A program made the position numbers and the translations under genes. The notes under the pieces are model-generated. The model was not told the DNA's origin, did not search any database, and worked only from the letters and a program-made list of their open reading frames with translations. Below, piece by piece: positions 34,361-42,623 of a stretch of DNA of 64,000 nt; position 1 is the first letter of the stretch, and every line of letters begins with the position of its first letter. This DNA comes from Bacillus horti (GTDB lineage Bacteria; Bacillota; Bacilli; Caldalkalibacillales; JCM-10596), in assembly GCF_030813115.1 (NCBI RefSeq), contig NZ_JAUSTY010000010.1, positions 1 through 64,000 on the forward strand, given 5' to 3'.

Positions 34361-34423
34361 TTCTGTTATGCCTCCTTTAATAGCAATTAAATGCAAATAT
34401 TTAAAATTTTTAATTTTAGATAT

Positions 34424-34454
34424 AGATTACAAGTATTGCACGATTGAGTCAACC
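34424..34454 (-). promoter_or_regulatory. Promoter of AimR-like copy 2, shared 23-bp segment
   Basis: On the minus strand TTGACT, 17 bases, then TAATCT. The segment GGTTGACTCAATCGTGCAAT continuing ACT (34432-34454) is identical but for one base to 36043-36065 before copy 3. The shared bases extend through the spacer, suggesting a common regulator site besides the -35 box. Confidence 0.65.
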
Positions 34455-34535
34455 AAAATATACGTAATCCAAGCTAAATTGGGTATTTAATTATTTTGTA
34501 TTTTTCTGAAACGAACGATTTTAACTTTTCCATAT

Positions 34536-34586
34536 AAAAAAACGCCTTCTGTATAAAGCACACACCTTAACAGAAACGGCGTTTTT
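34536..34586 (-). terminator. Terminator after the signal-peptide gene
   Basis: On the minus strand AAAAACGCCGTTTCTGT (34586-34570) pairs with ACAGAAGGCGTTTTTTT (34552-34536), with a T run. It lies 46 bases after the 55-codon peptide gene and closes the receptor-peptide unit. Confidence 0.8.
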
Positions 34587-34631
34587 ATGAAAGTGATGTA
34601 GTCTATTCAAATGAACTATGAGTATTTATTA

Positions 34632-34799
34632 TCAGTTCTTTAGGTATTTTTGGTCGCTTACTTCTAAAAATATAGGAGTATTTAATGACTTTGGATAAAC
34701 GACTCCAGATGAAGGACTTGCTGATATTAAACTACTGCTTAATATGAAAACTAATAATGCTGTACTACTTGAAAGGGTTAGCTTTATTAATTTTTTCAT
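34632..34799 (-). CDS. Candidate pre-pheromone of the AimR-like system (AimP/Phr-like)
   Basis: The 55-residue protein has a classic Sec signal: MKKLIKLTLSSS, then TALLVFILSSSLISASP, cleavage likely near ISASP. A short polar C-terminus of about 25 residues (SSGVVYPKSLNTPIFLEVSD and QKYLKN) follows. The ATG follows AAAGGAG with a 7-base spacer, an excellent site. The gene overlaps the last 35 bases of the receptor gene in another frame, exactly as phr genes overlap rap genes and aimP follows aimR. It has its own terminator at 34536-34586. The mature signalling peptide cannot be deduced; there is no RGA ending as in known arbitrium peptides. Confidence 0.72.
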   Translation of the reverse strand: MKKLIKLTLSSSTALLVFILSSSLISASPSSGVVYPKSLNTPIFLEVSDQKYLKN

Positions 34800-35958
34800 T
34801 ATTATTCTCCTTTGTAGATAAGATATTTAAAGCATTCTCATTTTCACCTAATTTTCTTAGTTCATCTATAGGTAGGCGTAAGAAAAAGTATTCACCTAAT
34901 TGAATAAAATGCTCTACTGACTTGTAGAAATCAGAAGTATCTTCCGTTAATAAACCAGTGTAATACCAGTAAAAAGCTTGGTCCCAATCTGATAGATTCT
35001 CTTCATTTATTTCATTTAAATGACTTAATGCCAGTGATTGTTCATCTTTCTGTATTAGATAGAAAATATAATTTAATAAATGACTGCAATTTTCTAAAGG
35101 TAAGTTAAAATCCTGGTCCAACTGATGGTAGGAATATAAAAAGCACCTGTCTAATTTTAGTTTGTTTATGTGATGCTCATTTTGTTGACTAATATAAAAA
35201 TTCATTGCTTTATTAAATTTCTCATCTGCTTTATGAAAATCATCAAGCATATATGAATATCCAATCTGATGGTATGCAGTTCCTTTTACGTGTTGAAAGT
35301 GCTCTTGACCGAGTACTATGTAGCTAAAATTTCTAGAGGATTCTAGATCATTAGTTTGTTTCTTAACAGTGCTCATTAACAAGCTATACCTTACTTTAAA
35401 TGAATCTTTTATAAAGTTACTTTTTATTTTAATAATTTTATGTTCTACATCTCTAACATGAAAAGTAAGAGATTGATATTCATTAAGGTTAAAATAGATA
35501 TAACCTTTCAATATAGATTTAAGTACATCCATTTCAATTTCTTTTGGATTATACATTTCAACTTTAATTAATAGATCCTCAAGAGCAATATCTCCTTTCT
35601 CCATAACTCTAATAAGAACATACATCCCAGCCCACTCCTTATCTAAAGGATTGGCAGAATCCTTTAGATTTTCTATCAACACCTCCAATTCATCAGTCAG
35701 CTTATTCATGATACAGTACTCCAACCCGTGGCGAGCATTACGAGATTTCTGTGTGACAATATAATCTCTCATAATCTCGATTTCTTCCTGTGGGTATAAG
35801 TGCTTTACCATCTTCAAAACTGACTCAAAATTAACCTCCTCAAATCCATGTAAAAACCTTGAGATCGACGATTCACTTAAGCCAGCAATTCGTGCTAGCT
35901 TTCTCTGGTCTATGTTGTCTTGCTTATCAAGAGTTTGTAAAATACGCTCTCGAAGCAT
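34765..35958 (-). CDS. AimR-like peptide-responsive regulator (copy 3), paired with a peptide gene
   Basis: The 397-residue protein has an N-terminal HTH (QRKLARIAGLSESSISRFLHG, about 19-39) followed by TPR-like helices throughout (TQKSRNARHGLEYCIMNK; AYHQIGYSYMLDDFHKA). This is the AimR/arbitrium-receptor architecture and length. It overlaps a secreted-peptide gene at its 3' end, which makes it the most complete signalling unit of the three paralogues. The promoter at 36035-36065 is shared in sequence with copy 2. It lies 2.2 kb from the tail-cluster amidase. Targets are unknown; control of the tailocin is a hypothesis. Confidence 0.82.
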   Translation of the reverse strand: MLRERILQTLDKQDNIDQRKLARIAGLSESSISRFLHGFEEVNFESVLKMVKHLYPQEEIEIMRDYIVTQKSRNARHGLEYCIMNKLTDELEVLIENLKDSANPLDKEWAGMYVLIRVMEKGDIALEDLLIKVEMYNPKEIEMDVLKSILKGYIYFNLNEYQSLTFHVRDVEHKIIKIKSNFIKDSFKVRYSLLMSTVKKQTNDLESSRNFSYIVLGQEHFQHVKGTAYHQIGYSYMLDDFHKADEKFNKAMNFYISQQNEHHINKLKLDRCFLYSYHQLDQDFNLPLENCSHLLNYIFYLIQKDEQSLALSHLNEINEENLSDWDQAFYWYYTGLLTEDTSDFYKSVEHFIQLGEYFFLRLPIDELRKLGENENALNILSTKENNNEKINKANPFK

Positions 35959-36034
35959 CCTTGTTTCCCCCTTTTATTATATCATGTTTCACACAAATAT
36001 ATCTTTTAATTTAAAAAATTTGCACTTTTATTTG

Positions 36035-36065
36035 AAATTATCAGTATTGCACGTTTGAGTCAACC
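36035..36065 (-). promoter_or_regulatory. Promoter of AimR-like copy 3, shared 23-bp segment
   Basis: On the minus strand TTGACT, 17 bases, then TAATTT. The block 36043-36065 matches the copy-2 promoter at 22 of 23 bases. The surrounding interval 35959-36306 is AT-rich and otherwise empty. Confidence 0.65.
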
Positions 36066-36306
36066 TTATTTTGCGTAAAATGCCCTAAATTAGGAATTTA
36101 GTTTTTTTGGATTTTTGCTAAGTTTATTTCTTAGGAATTTCCCAAAAAATTAATTTTAGTAAGCCATTTCAGTCAAAGGGAGTTGGCTTATGTGAGCTAT
36201 AAAGAAAAATAGTGTAGTATGATAGGATTAAGAGTCATATCTTATCAAGCATTAAAATGTTCTTTTTACACAATAATGAAAATGAGAAGGAAGGGAAAAA
36301 GAAACC

Positions 36307-36765
36307 ATGCTATTTCCATACCGTAACGACGTAAGAAAAGTTCTACTACCCTATTTAGAAAAACTAGATAAAGACTTATGGTACAGAACATCAAGTAACT
36401 ATCCAAATAGTGTGGCTTGGGTTGTTTTACACATCGCTCAAAGTGAAGATCATTGGGTAAATAAGATAGGGAATAAGAGTGAGTTGCTTTTACCTGACCT
36501 AGTAGGAGCAGAGAGGGAAGAGCCAGCTAACCTCATCCACCAATATATAAAAATTCGTGAGTACACCGATCGGGTTTTGCAGTCCTTATCCGAAGAGGAG
36601 CTGGACATGGAGGTTGAAGTACCTATATTTGCAGACGGCTGGGTACCACCGTCCGCACCCACATGGCGCTGGTTATTTCATCATGTCTATACTCATGAGG
36701 CCTATCATGTGGGACAGATTGGGGTTATAGCAAGAATTAATGGCTTTCGTGGACCTCTCTTTTAG
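36307..36765 (+). CDS. DinB superfamily protein
   Basis: This 152-residue four-helix-bundle protein has the DinB-type metal-site residues HIAQSEDHW (about 38-46) and HHVYTHEAYHVGQIG (near 120-134). DinB-like proteins of Bacillus include damage-inducible and bacillithiol-dependent transferases; the substrate here is not deducible. It is monocistronic, with AAGGAAGGG upstream. Confidence 0.88.
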   Translation: MLFPYRNDVRKVLLPYLEKLDKDLWYRTSSNYPNSVAWVVLHIAQSEDHWVNKIGNKSELLLPDLVGAEREEPANLIHQYIKIREYTDRVLQSLSEEELDMEVEVPIFADGWVPPSAPTWRWLFHHVYTHEAYHVGQIGVIARINGFRGPLF

Positions 36766-36868
36766 TATAAAAATACCTCTTGTACAAAAAAATATTATGA
36801 ATTCGCAACAATTATTCCTCATCGTCCGTTTATAACACTAAGAACGAACAAATAGGAGGAATTTAACA

Positions 36869-37624
36869 ATGAAAAACGTTCTAAGATCTAAAAAGGTACA
36901 CACTTTACTAATTGCAGGTACATTACTAGGTTCAACTGTTTTAACAGGTGGGCATGCGTTGGCAAACGAGGAAAAAAGCTTTGAAGAACTTCTTGTAGAA
37001 TGGGAAGCAGCAGGCTTAGATACTAACCATACAGAGGCTATTGAAAAAATTAAAGCCTATGTTGAGCAAAATATTGAGCCAGGAGTGTTTGCTAGTTTGC
37101 ATATCGATCGTGAGCAGGATCCGTTTGGGGTTGTTGTTCTATCGTTTACCAAAGAGCTATCTGAGGCTCAAAAAGAGGAAATTGCAAAGCTAGCTGAAGA
37201 GCCATCCGAGATTTCCATTCGAGTAGTTGAGTATACAGAGCAAGAACTCAATGCTAAGCAAGCTGAAATTGATAAAGCAGTCTTTGAAGAAGGAGCACTG
37301 AAGGATCTAGGGATTACGGTCTACCACACAGGTACAGATATCATTAACAACAAAGTAGAACTTGGGATTGATCCATTTAATGAGGCGAATGTAAAAGCAG
37401 TTAAAGATTACTTCGGTAACCCTGATTACCTCAATGTGGTTGAAGGTCATCAGGCCCACACGCTTGAGAGCAGTGTAAATGCTGGTGAAGCTACTGAAGA
37501 TGCAGAACAAGCCGTTCCGATCTCTGCAGAAGTTGATGTTATGCCAATCAGTGCTGTAGATGAAGCTGAGAAACAAGGCTTTTTCGCAAAAATATGGGCT
37601 TGGTTCTCTGGCATCTTCAAATAA
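36869..37624 (+). CDS. Secreted protein of unknown function
   Basis: The 251-residue protein has a Sec signal peptide (MKNVLRSKKVHTLLIAGTLL, cleavage after HALA at about 32). An alpha/beta, Glu-rich mature part follows, then a C-terminal hydrophobic helix (FFAKIWAWFSGIF) that may associate with membrane. No known domain is recognised. Consistent codon use and TAGGAGGA before the ATG support coding. It is convergent with the ABC exporter and shares the bidirectional terminator at 37656-37703. Confidence 0.8.
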   Translation: MKNVLRSKKVHTLLIAGTLLGSTVLTGGHALANEEKSFEELLVEWEAAGLDTNHTEAIEKIKAYVEQNIEPGVFASLHIDREQDPFGVVVLSFTKELSEAQKEEIAKLAEEPSEISIRVVEYTEQELNAKQAEIDKAVFEEGALKDLGITVYHTGTDIINNKVELGIDPFNEANVKAVKDYFGNPDYLNVVEGHQAHTLESSVNAGEATEDAEQAVPISAEVDVMPISAVDEAEKQGFFAKIWAWFSGIFK

Positions 37625-37655
37625 TCTAAGAAGCTAAAGATTTTTTTAAGCAAAT

Positions 37656-37703
37656 AAAGACGCCTCCTTCTCCAAAGGTTCACTGGAGTGGTTAGGCGTC
37701 TTT
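37656..37703. terminator. Bidirectional terminator
   Basis: AAAGACGCCT (37656-37665) is perfectly complementary to AGGCGTCTTT (37694-37703), between convergent genes. It serves the secreted-protein gene and the minus-strand ABC exporter. Confidence 0.8.
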
Positions 37704-37746
37704 CTTAATGACAACCTTTGAAACTGAAATTTGTAAGGTAGAACGG

Positions 37747-39474
37747 TTAGGTAAGTAGCTCTACCTCCTGGCTATCCTCGTAAAGCTGGTAATAGGCCCC
37801 TCGTTTTTGTAAAAGCTGATGATGTGTTCCTTGCTCAGCAATCCCTTCCTCTGTGAGAACAATAATCCGATCTGCCTTTTTAATGGTATCTAATCGATGA
37901 GCTATAATAATCGTTGTTCGTCCTTGACTCAGTTCCTCTAACGCTTTTTTAATCATTCGTTCACTTTTATTGTCTAGCGCAGACGTCGCTTCATCAAGAA
38001 TTAATATAGGAGGGTTCTTCAAGAACATACGAGCAATAGATATCCGCTGCTTTTGTCCTCCAGATAATTTAGCACCACGTTCTCCGATATACGTGTTGTA
38101 TCCATCAGATAAAGACTGTATAAACTCATGAGCGTGAGCAGCCTGAGCAGCACGAATAATATCTTCGTCTGTAGACTTCAGGTTTCCATAGGCAATATTC
38201 TCTTTAATCGTACCTGAGAATAAGAAAATATCTTGCTGGACCATACCAATCTGCTTCCGTAAAGACTCGAGGCTAACTTTTGTGATGGGATGACCATCAA
38301 TTCGAATTTCTCCTTCATCGAGGTCATAGAAGCGAGGAATTAGCTGGCAAAGTGTGCTCTTTCCTGCACCTGATGGTCCAACAATAGCGATTGTTTCCCC
38401 TGCATATATTCTAAGAGTAATGTTCTGAATGATTTCCTTATCAGCTTCATAGGAGAAGGTTACGTTATTTAACTCAATATCTCCTTTTACTGTAGGCAGA
38501 TCATACGCTTCAGGGCTTGAAATAATAGTAGGCTTGGTAGTAAGAAGCGCAGAAAAACGGTTAAATCCAGCCTTACCCTTCTGATACATTTCAATAAATC
38601 GAATGAGCACCTGTAAAGGTTGAAGAAGCAGGGTAATGTACATCATGTAAGCGACTAAGTCACCAATATTAATCTCCTGCTGAACGATAAAATACCCACC
38701 TGCAGCAAGCGTAATCCACATCCCAAGATTAGAGAAAAATTGGACGCCTGCTGAGAAAACACCAAGATGAAAATGAGTGAATTTCCATAGAGCACGGTAC
38801 TTCCGGTTTCCTTCATCAAATTTAATGTTCTCCTGCTCTTCGTTTGTAAACGACTTGACGATTTTTGCTCCGGACAAGCTATCCTCCAAACGAGCGTTCA
38901 CATCGGCTAAGTTCTCCTGCATGTATTTGAAGCGACGACCAAGCACTTTATTATAGATGAACATAAAGATGAGCATAAATGGTAGGATACTGAACACTAG
39001 TAGAGTAAGCTTCACGTTGATGTAGCATAGCAAAGCAAAAGCACCAGTAATCCTTACAATGGATAAAAAGAAATCCTCTGGTACATGATGAGCTACTTCT
39101 GGAATCTCCTCTAGGTCGTGCATGACTCGAGACATAATCTCTCCTTTTTTTGTGCGATCAAAATAATCAAAGGAAAGAGTGTGAATATGTCTGAATAGCT
39201 TTTTTCGCATATCGTAAATCATGTTTATTCCTAGAATATGACCGAAGTAATCCACGCTAAATTCAAATAGAAGTAGAGCTACATATAGAGCTAGTAAGAT
39301 TAAGCAAAGCTGTAATATGGCTGACCAGTCTCCCATTGGTATCACATCGTTAATAAGATGACGAGTGAACAACGGAACGGAAAGCGAGAGGAGGGCAACC
39401 ATAAGTGAACTAAACAAATCTAACCCTAAAAGGGCTTTGTAAGGGCGATAATACTCCCAAAGTTTTCTAAGCAT
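37747..39474 (-). CDS. ABC exporter, fused permease and ATPase (MsbA/YfiC type)
   Basis: The 575-residue protein has six membrane helices (residues 1-310). The ATP-binding domain has Walker A GPSGAGKST, Q-loop, signature LSGGQKQR, Walker B ILILDEATSALD and H-loop AHR. It works as a homo- or heterodimer exporting lipids, peptides or drugs; the substrate is unknown. No partner half-transporter is adjacent, so a homodimer is likely. Confidence 0.95.
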   Translation of the reverse strand: MLRKLWEYYRPYKALLGLDLFSSLMVALLSLSVPLFTRHLINDVIPMGDWSAILQLCLILLALYVALLLFEFSVDYFGHILGINMIYDMRKKLFRHIHTLSFDYFDRTKKGEIMSRVMHDLEEIPEVAHHVPEDFFLSIVRITGAFALLCYINVKLTLLVFSILPFMLIFMFIYNKVLGRRFKYMQENLADVNARLEDSLSGAKIVKSFTNEEQENIKFDEGNRKYRALWKFTHFHLGVFSAGVQFFSNLGMWITLAAGGYFIVQQEINIGDLVAYMMYITLLLQPLQVLIRFIEMYQKGKAGFNRFSALLTTKPTIISSPEAYDLPTVKGDIELNNVTFSYEADKEIIQNITLRIYAGETIAIVGPSGAGKSTLCQLIPRFYDLDEGEIRIDGHPITKVSLESLRKQIGMVQQDIFLFSGTIKENIAYGNLKSTDEDIIRAAQAAHAHEFIQSLSDGYNTYIGERGAKLSGGQKQRISIARMFLKNPPILILDEATSALDNKSERMIKKALEELSQGRTTIIIAHRLDTIKKADRIIVLTEEGIAEQGTHHQLLQKRGAYYQLYEDSQEVELLT

Positions 39475-39997
39475 ACGTTAGTCTCCTTTAATGATAGATA
39501 GAATAGTAACGTACACCAAAGCTAATAGATATTTTAGACAATATAAAAAGCACAAAAGAACATCAAAACGTTCCATTGCGCCTATGTGCAACAATAATAT
39601 TTCAATAACAAAAGGTTTATACTAAGTCTTCCTCTTAAATAGAAGGACTAGTCTTAAGATATTTTCACTTTACTCGACCTTGTTGCTATTTCGCTTTGGT
39701 GTCCAAATTTAGCATCTCTTAACAAGCACAGCAAACGTAATAAGATTGAGGCTTTGAATAGCTCAAGTATAAAACATAGGCTACAATTGACCTCAATGAA
39801 GAAACCAAGTAAATCTTGGTTTATCCAAAAAGCTGTTGACTAGCTAAGAAAAAAATATGAAGTTGCTAATTTAATTTTGAACACCTTTGAACATGATAGC
39901 ATCAGCCTCTTTCAGCGAGTAAAGCATAATATACTCATGAATTGTAACATTTGTAGAATTTTTTGTCAATTTGAAATTATATCTTTTACTCTGTACC
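39475..39997. other. Non-coding interval, nothing recognised
   Basis: These 523 AT-rich bases lie between the ABC exporter start and the end of the DUF4097 gene. No open frame with a ribosome site, hairpin with T tract or known repeat was found. The exporter promoter must lie near 39480-39600 on the minus strand but was not pinned down. Confidence 0.4.
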
Positions 39998-40975
39998 CTA
40001 ATTCTCTATGATTCGTATACTACCAGAGGATGTCTGCACATTGATATACTGCTCAGATTGCCTCTTTGATTCCGGAACACGCATAGTTCCTGAATTGGAA
40101 CGAGCCTCATAATAACCATTAAAGCTTCTAGGAACGGTAAGTCTTACAGAGCCAGAGGTCGTAGAAACACTCGTTTCCGATACGTCTGATTGAGTCACCC
40201 GAACACTCCCTGATGAACTTGATGTTTGAAGAGTTCCACCTGAATGCTCTAAGTTAATGCTTCCTGACGACGAACGAAATGCTGTGTCACCCTGTACTTC
40301 TGTAGCTTTAATAGCACCTGAGCTACTTTCAACGGAAATACTGTTTCCTTCCACACTATCTAAATGAATGCTCCCGGAAGAAGTACGTAGCTCTATTTCT
40401 GAACCTGTTAACTGCTCCGCACGAATAGCACCAGAGCTAGCATGTAATCGAATATTATCCTGTGCTTTCAATCCATTGACATGAATACTTCCAGAGCTGG
40501 TTCTAACCTCTGCCTTTTGTACATCCGCATTACGAATAGTTATTCGATTGCTCCCCGTTTCTGTGTAAAGCGACTGTAGGGTCGTTCCTTCTGCTAAAGC
40601 AATCGTTACCGTTTGCTTAGACAACCACTCTAAATTAAATAATAGATCTAGCTGAAAGCGATCCTTTTTAAGATCTAGGACAAGGGTTTGACCATTAATT
40701 ACTGTTTGCCCAATCTTACTGACAACTTCTTCTGCCGCTTTCCCTTCAATATGAATGGTGCTTCTTTCATTTGTGCTAGGGACAAATTGAACATCGACCA
40801 TATAGCTACTTAGAATACTAATTTCATTGAAGGAATCAGCACTAAATTCCCATTGCTTTTCAAACTCGATATCATCATTAAGATCGCTAAATCCTAATCC
40901 AAAGGTGAGAAACAAGCCAATTAATCCAGCTCCAACAAGTACAAAAGCAAGCTTAATTAAGTTACTATCCCTCAT
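39998..40975 (-). CDS. DUF4097 family beta-helix repeat membrane protein
   Basis: The 325-residue protein has one N-terminal membrane helix (LIKLAFVLVGAGLIGLFLTF). A long beta-helix follows, made of repeated SSGSI(H/N/R) units (for example RTSSGSIHVNGL, ASSGAIRAEQL, TSSGSVRLTV), at least eight copies between about 155 and 325. DUF4097 proteins are exposed outside the membrane and partner DUF1700 proteins, as here. Function is linked to envelope stress in related operons but is unproven. Last gene of the padR operon. Confidence 0.9.
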   Translation of the reverse strand: MRDSNLIKLAFVLVGAGLIGLFLTFGLGFSDLNDDIEFEKQWEFSADSFNEISILSSYMVDVQFVPSTNERSTIHIEGKAAEEVVSKIGQTVINGQTLVLDLKKDRFQLDLLFNLEWLSKQTVTIALAEGTTLQSLYTETGSNRITIRNADVQKAEVRTSSGSIHVNGLKAQDNIRLHASSGAIRAEQLTGSEIELRTSSGSIHLDSVEGNSISVESSSGAIKATEVQGDTAFRSSSGSINLEHSGGTLQTSSSSGSVRVTQSDVSETSVSTTSGSVRLTVPRSFNGYYEARSNSGTMRVPESKRQSEQYINVQTSSGSIRIIEN

Positions 40976-40976
40976 G

Positions 40977-41522
40977 TTATTTATCCCCCATCATATTTTT
41001 ATTCCAAGTGATATAAGCATTTGTTAGCTGTCGTAATTTTCCATAGGCATTTCTCATCCCTAGTCCTAGAAAGATTCCTAATCCAGAAGAGAGCATGGCT
41101 ATAAAGATTTTAGCAATCACAACGTTCCTTGAAAAAACAAGCTCTATAAACAAAAGGACTGGTGACGCAATCAGGGCGGCAGCAGCAAAGCTGAATGAAA
41201 GCCAAACAGCCCATATAGATAAGCCTAGTGGAATAGCTAGGCATAGATTTAAGAATACAAGACCAATTATGATAAGTGTTCTCGTGACAGGTCCTCTTTC
41301 GCTGACAGGTGTCTGATCAACATACTCAAAGCGTTCAGCAATGATTTCCTTCGCTACCTCAACAGGATTGCCTAAGTCATTGGCAATTTCCTCTTCTGTT
41401 TTTCCCACTCGAACACCTGAATCAAAATGAGCTTCATAATCAAGAAGCAGCTCTCTAAGCTCAAATTTATTAAGAACGTCTAAATGCTCCTTCAGTTTGG
41501 CTAAATATTCATGTTTGTTCAA
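40977..41522 (-). CDS. DUF1700/HAAS-domain membrane protein
   Basis: The protein of about 181 residues has an N-terminal HAAS helical domain (ELLLDYEAHFDSGVRVGKTE; EIANDLGNPVEVAKEI). Three or four membrane helices follow. TTG at 41522 is chosen as start, 8 bases after GGAGG inside the end of the padR gene; a longer reading would start within that site. HAAS proteins act with PadR repressors and DUF4097 partners. Tightly coupled to both neighbours. Confidence 0.9.
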   Translation of the reverse strand: MNKHEYLAKLKEHLDVLNKFELRELLLDYEAHFDSGVRVGKTEEEIANDLGNPVEVAKEIIAERFEYVDQTPVSERGPVTRTLIIIGLVFLNLCLAIPLGLSIWAVWLSFSFAAAALIASPVLLFIELVFSRNVVIAKIFIAMLSSGLGIFLGLGMRNAYGKLRQLTNAYITWNKNMMGDK

Positions 41523-41523
41523 C

Positions 41524-41844
41524 CTATTCTCCTCCTTCAATTAATCTGGTTACTCCAGATACAAAATTCTCCCATTCTTTTAGTAGGACAGTTAAATACT
41601 CATCACCTTTATTTGTTATTTTGAAGTATTTTCTTGGTGGCCCTTCGTTAGATTCCTTTAGGTAAGTGGAGCAATACCCTTCCTTGACGAGTCTGCGAAG
41701 TAAGGGATATAGAGCACCTTCGGCGACTTCGATGTAAGAAGATACCTGCTGAGCAAGTTCATAGCCATATTGATCCTGTTTGTGGATAAGGTAGAGCACA
41801 CAAAGCTCTAAGGCTCCTTTTTTGAATTGAATATTTACATTCAT
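41524..41844 (-). CDS. PadR family transcriptional regulator
   Basis: The 106-residue winged-helix repressor shows the PadR signature: ALELCVLYLIHKQDQYGYEL, then EGALYPLLRRLVKEG and PPRKYFKIT. It heads the padR-DUF1700-DUF4097 operon and probably autoregulates it. The upstream region has overlapping TATAAT-like hexamers and partly palindromic ACTACTGATATAATAATAG-type sequence suited to an operator. Confidence 0.93.
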   Translation of the reverse strand: MNVNIQFKKGALELCVLYLIHKQDQYGYELAQQVSSYIEVAEGALYPLLRRLVKEGYCSTYLKESNEGPPRKYFKITNKGDEYLTVLLKEWENFVSGVTRLIEGGE

Positions 41845-42499
41845 GATGTGCTCCTTTCTATATAAATAGAGGTAATCTCTCCATTTTTAAGGTAGTAGTC
41901 CTTATACAGTACTATTATTATATCAGTAGTGAATATTATACACTAGCAAAGTATCTCCATATATTAGCATATCGATATGAAGTTAGCAATAGGCAATAAA
42001 GTAGGCAATACGGAAGGAAAAACAGAATCTTTTGACACGACAAAACGATTTTAAAAATAATTAAAGGATTGTAGACAGGATAGAAGAATTAGTACTTTAA
42101 ATAACATACTATTATTAGAAGTCTTAAGAATATATTAGGGATGACAAAGATGAGATCTCACGAGTGGCTTTTGCTTTTCGTCAGTTGAAAAAGGTGGAGC
42201 AATCACATCCAGTACATGAGGAATAGAAGGAGTACAAGTCGTTCTAAGATTTAATTTGACAGAAAAAATTCAGCCTGTTAAGATATAACCGTAAATTAGC
42301 TTTAAACTAGCTTCATACACAAATGAAGAAATTAAGCCATAGAAGGGACTGAACCGCTTAGGACGATGCGCTATTAATCCTATATTGAACTTATGAACAT
42401 ACCACTTATGTATATGTTTAGTTACTGTTCAAGATGGGATATGTATGCCTATTTATAGGTATACAATTTGTATAATCCTAGGGGTTTAGTTTACCTGTG
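41845..42499. other. Non-coding interval with padR promoter region
   Basis: About 655 bases. On the minus strand near 41900-41950 there are two TATAAT-like boxes forming the probable padR promoter. The remainder to the ABC-F leader at 42500 has no credible gene or repeat. Confidence 0.4.
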
Positions 42500-42556
42500 A
42501 TGATTCTAGAAAATGCAAAATCGGGCTTCTTGGAGCCTATGTTTTTGTTTTTCTAA
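42500..42556 (+). CDS. Candidate leader peptide of the ABC-F attenuator
   Basis: This 18-codon frame (MILENAKSGFLEPMFLFF) has its stop about 67 bases before the ABC-F start. Its ribosome site is weak. Short leader peptides whose translation is sensed by stalled ribosomes control several Bacillus antibiotic-resistance ABC-F genes. The position, and the alternative hairpins downstream, fit that model. Confidence 0.4.
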   Translation: MILENAKSGFLEPMFLFF

Positions 42557-42590
42557 TTTCCTGTAAGCTAAATGCATTTGGTGCATACAA

Positions 42591-42623
42591 AATCTCTCTT
42601 GAACAGACAAGGGAGGTTTTTTT
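42591..42623 (+). terminator. Attenuator terminator hiding the ABC-F ribosome site
   Basis: AATCTCTCTTG (42591-42601) pairs with CAAGGGAGGTT (42608-42618), two G-U pairs, followed by T to 42623, directly before the ATG at 42624. The GGGAGG ribosome site lies inside the 3' arm, so the hairpin can block both transcription and translation. An upstream stem ATGCAT/ATGCAT-type (42570-42587) could compete with it. Confidence 0.75.
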
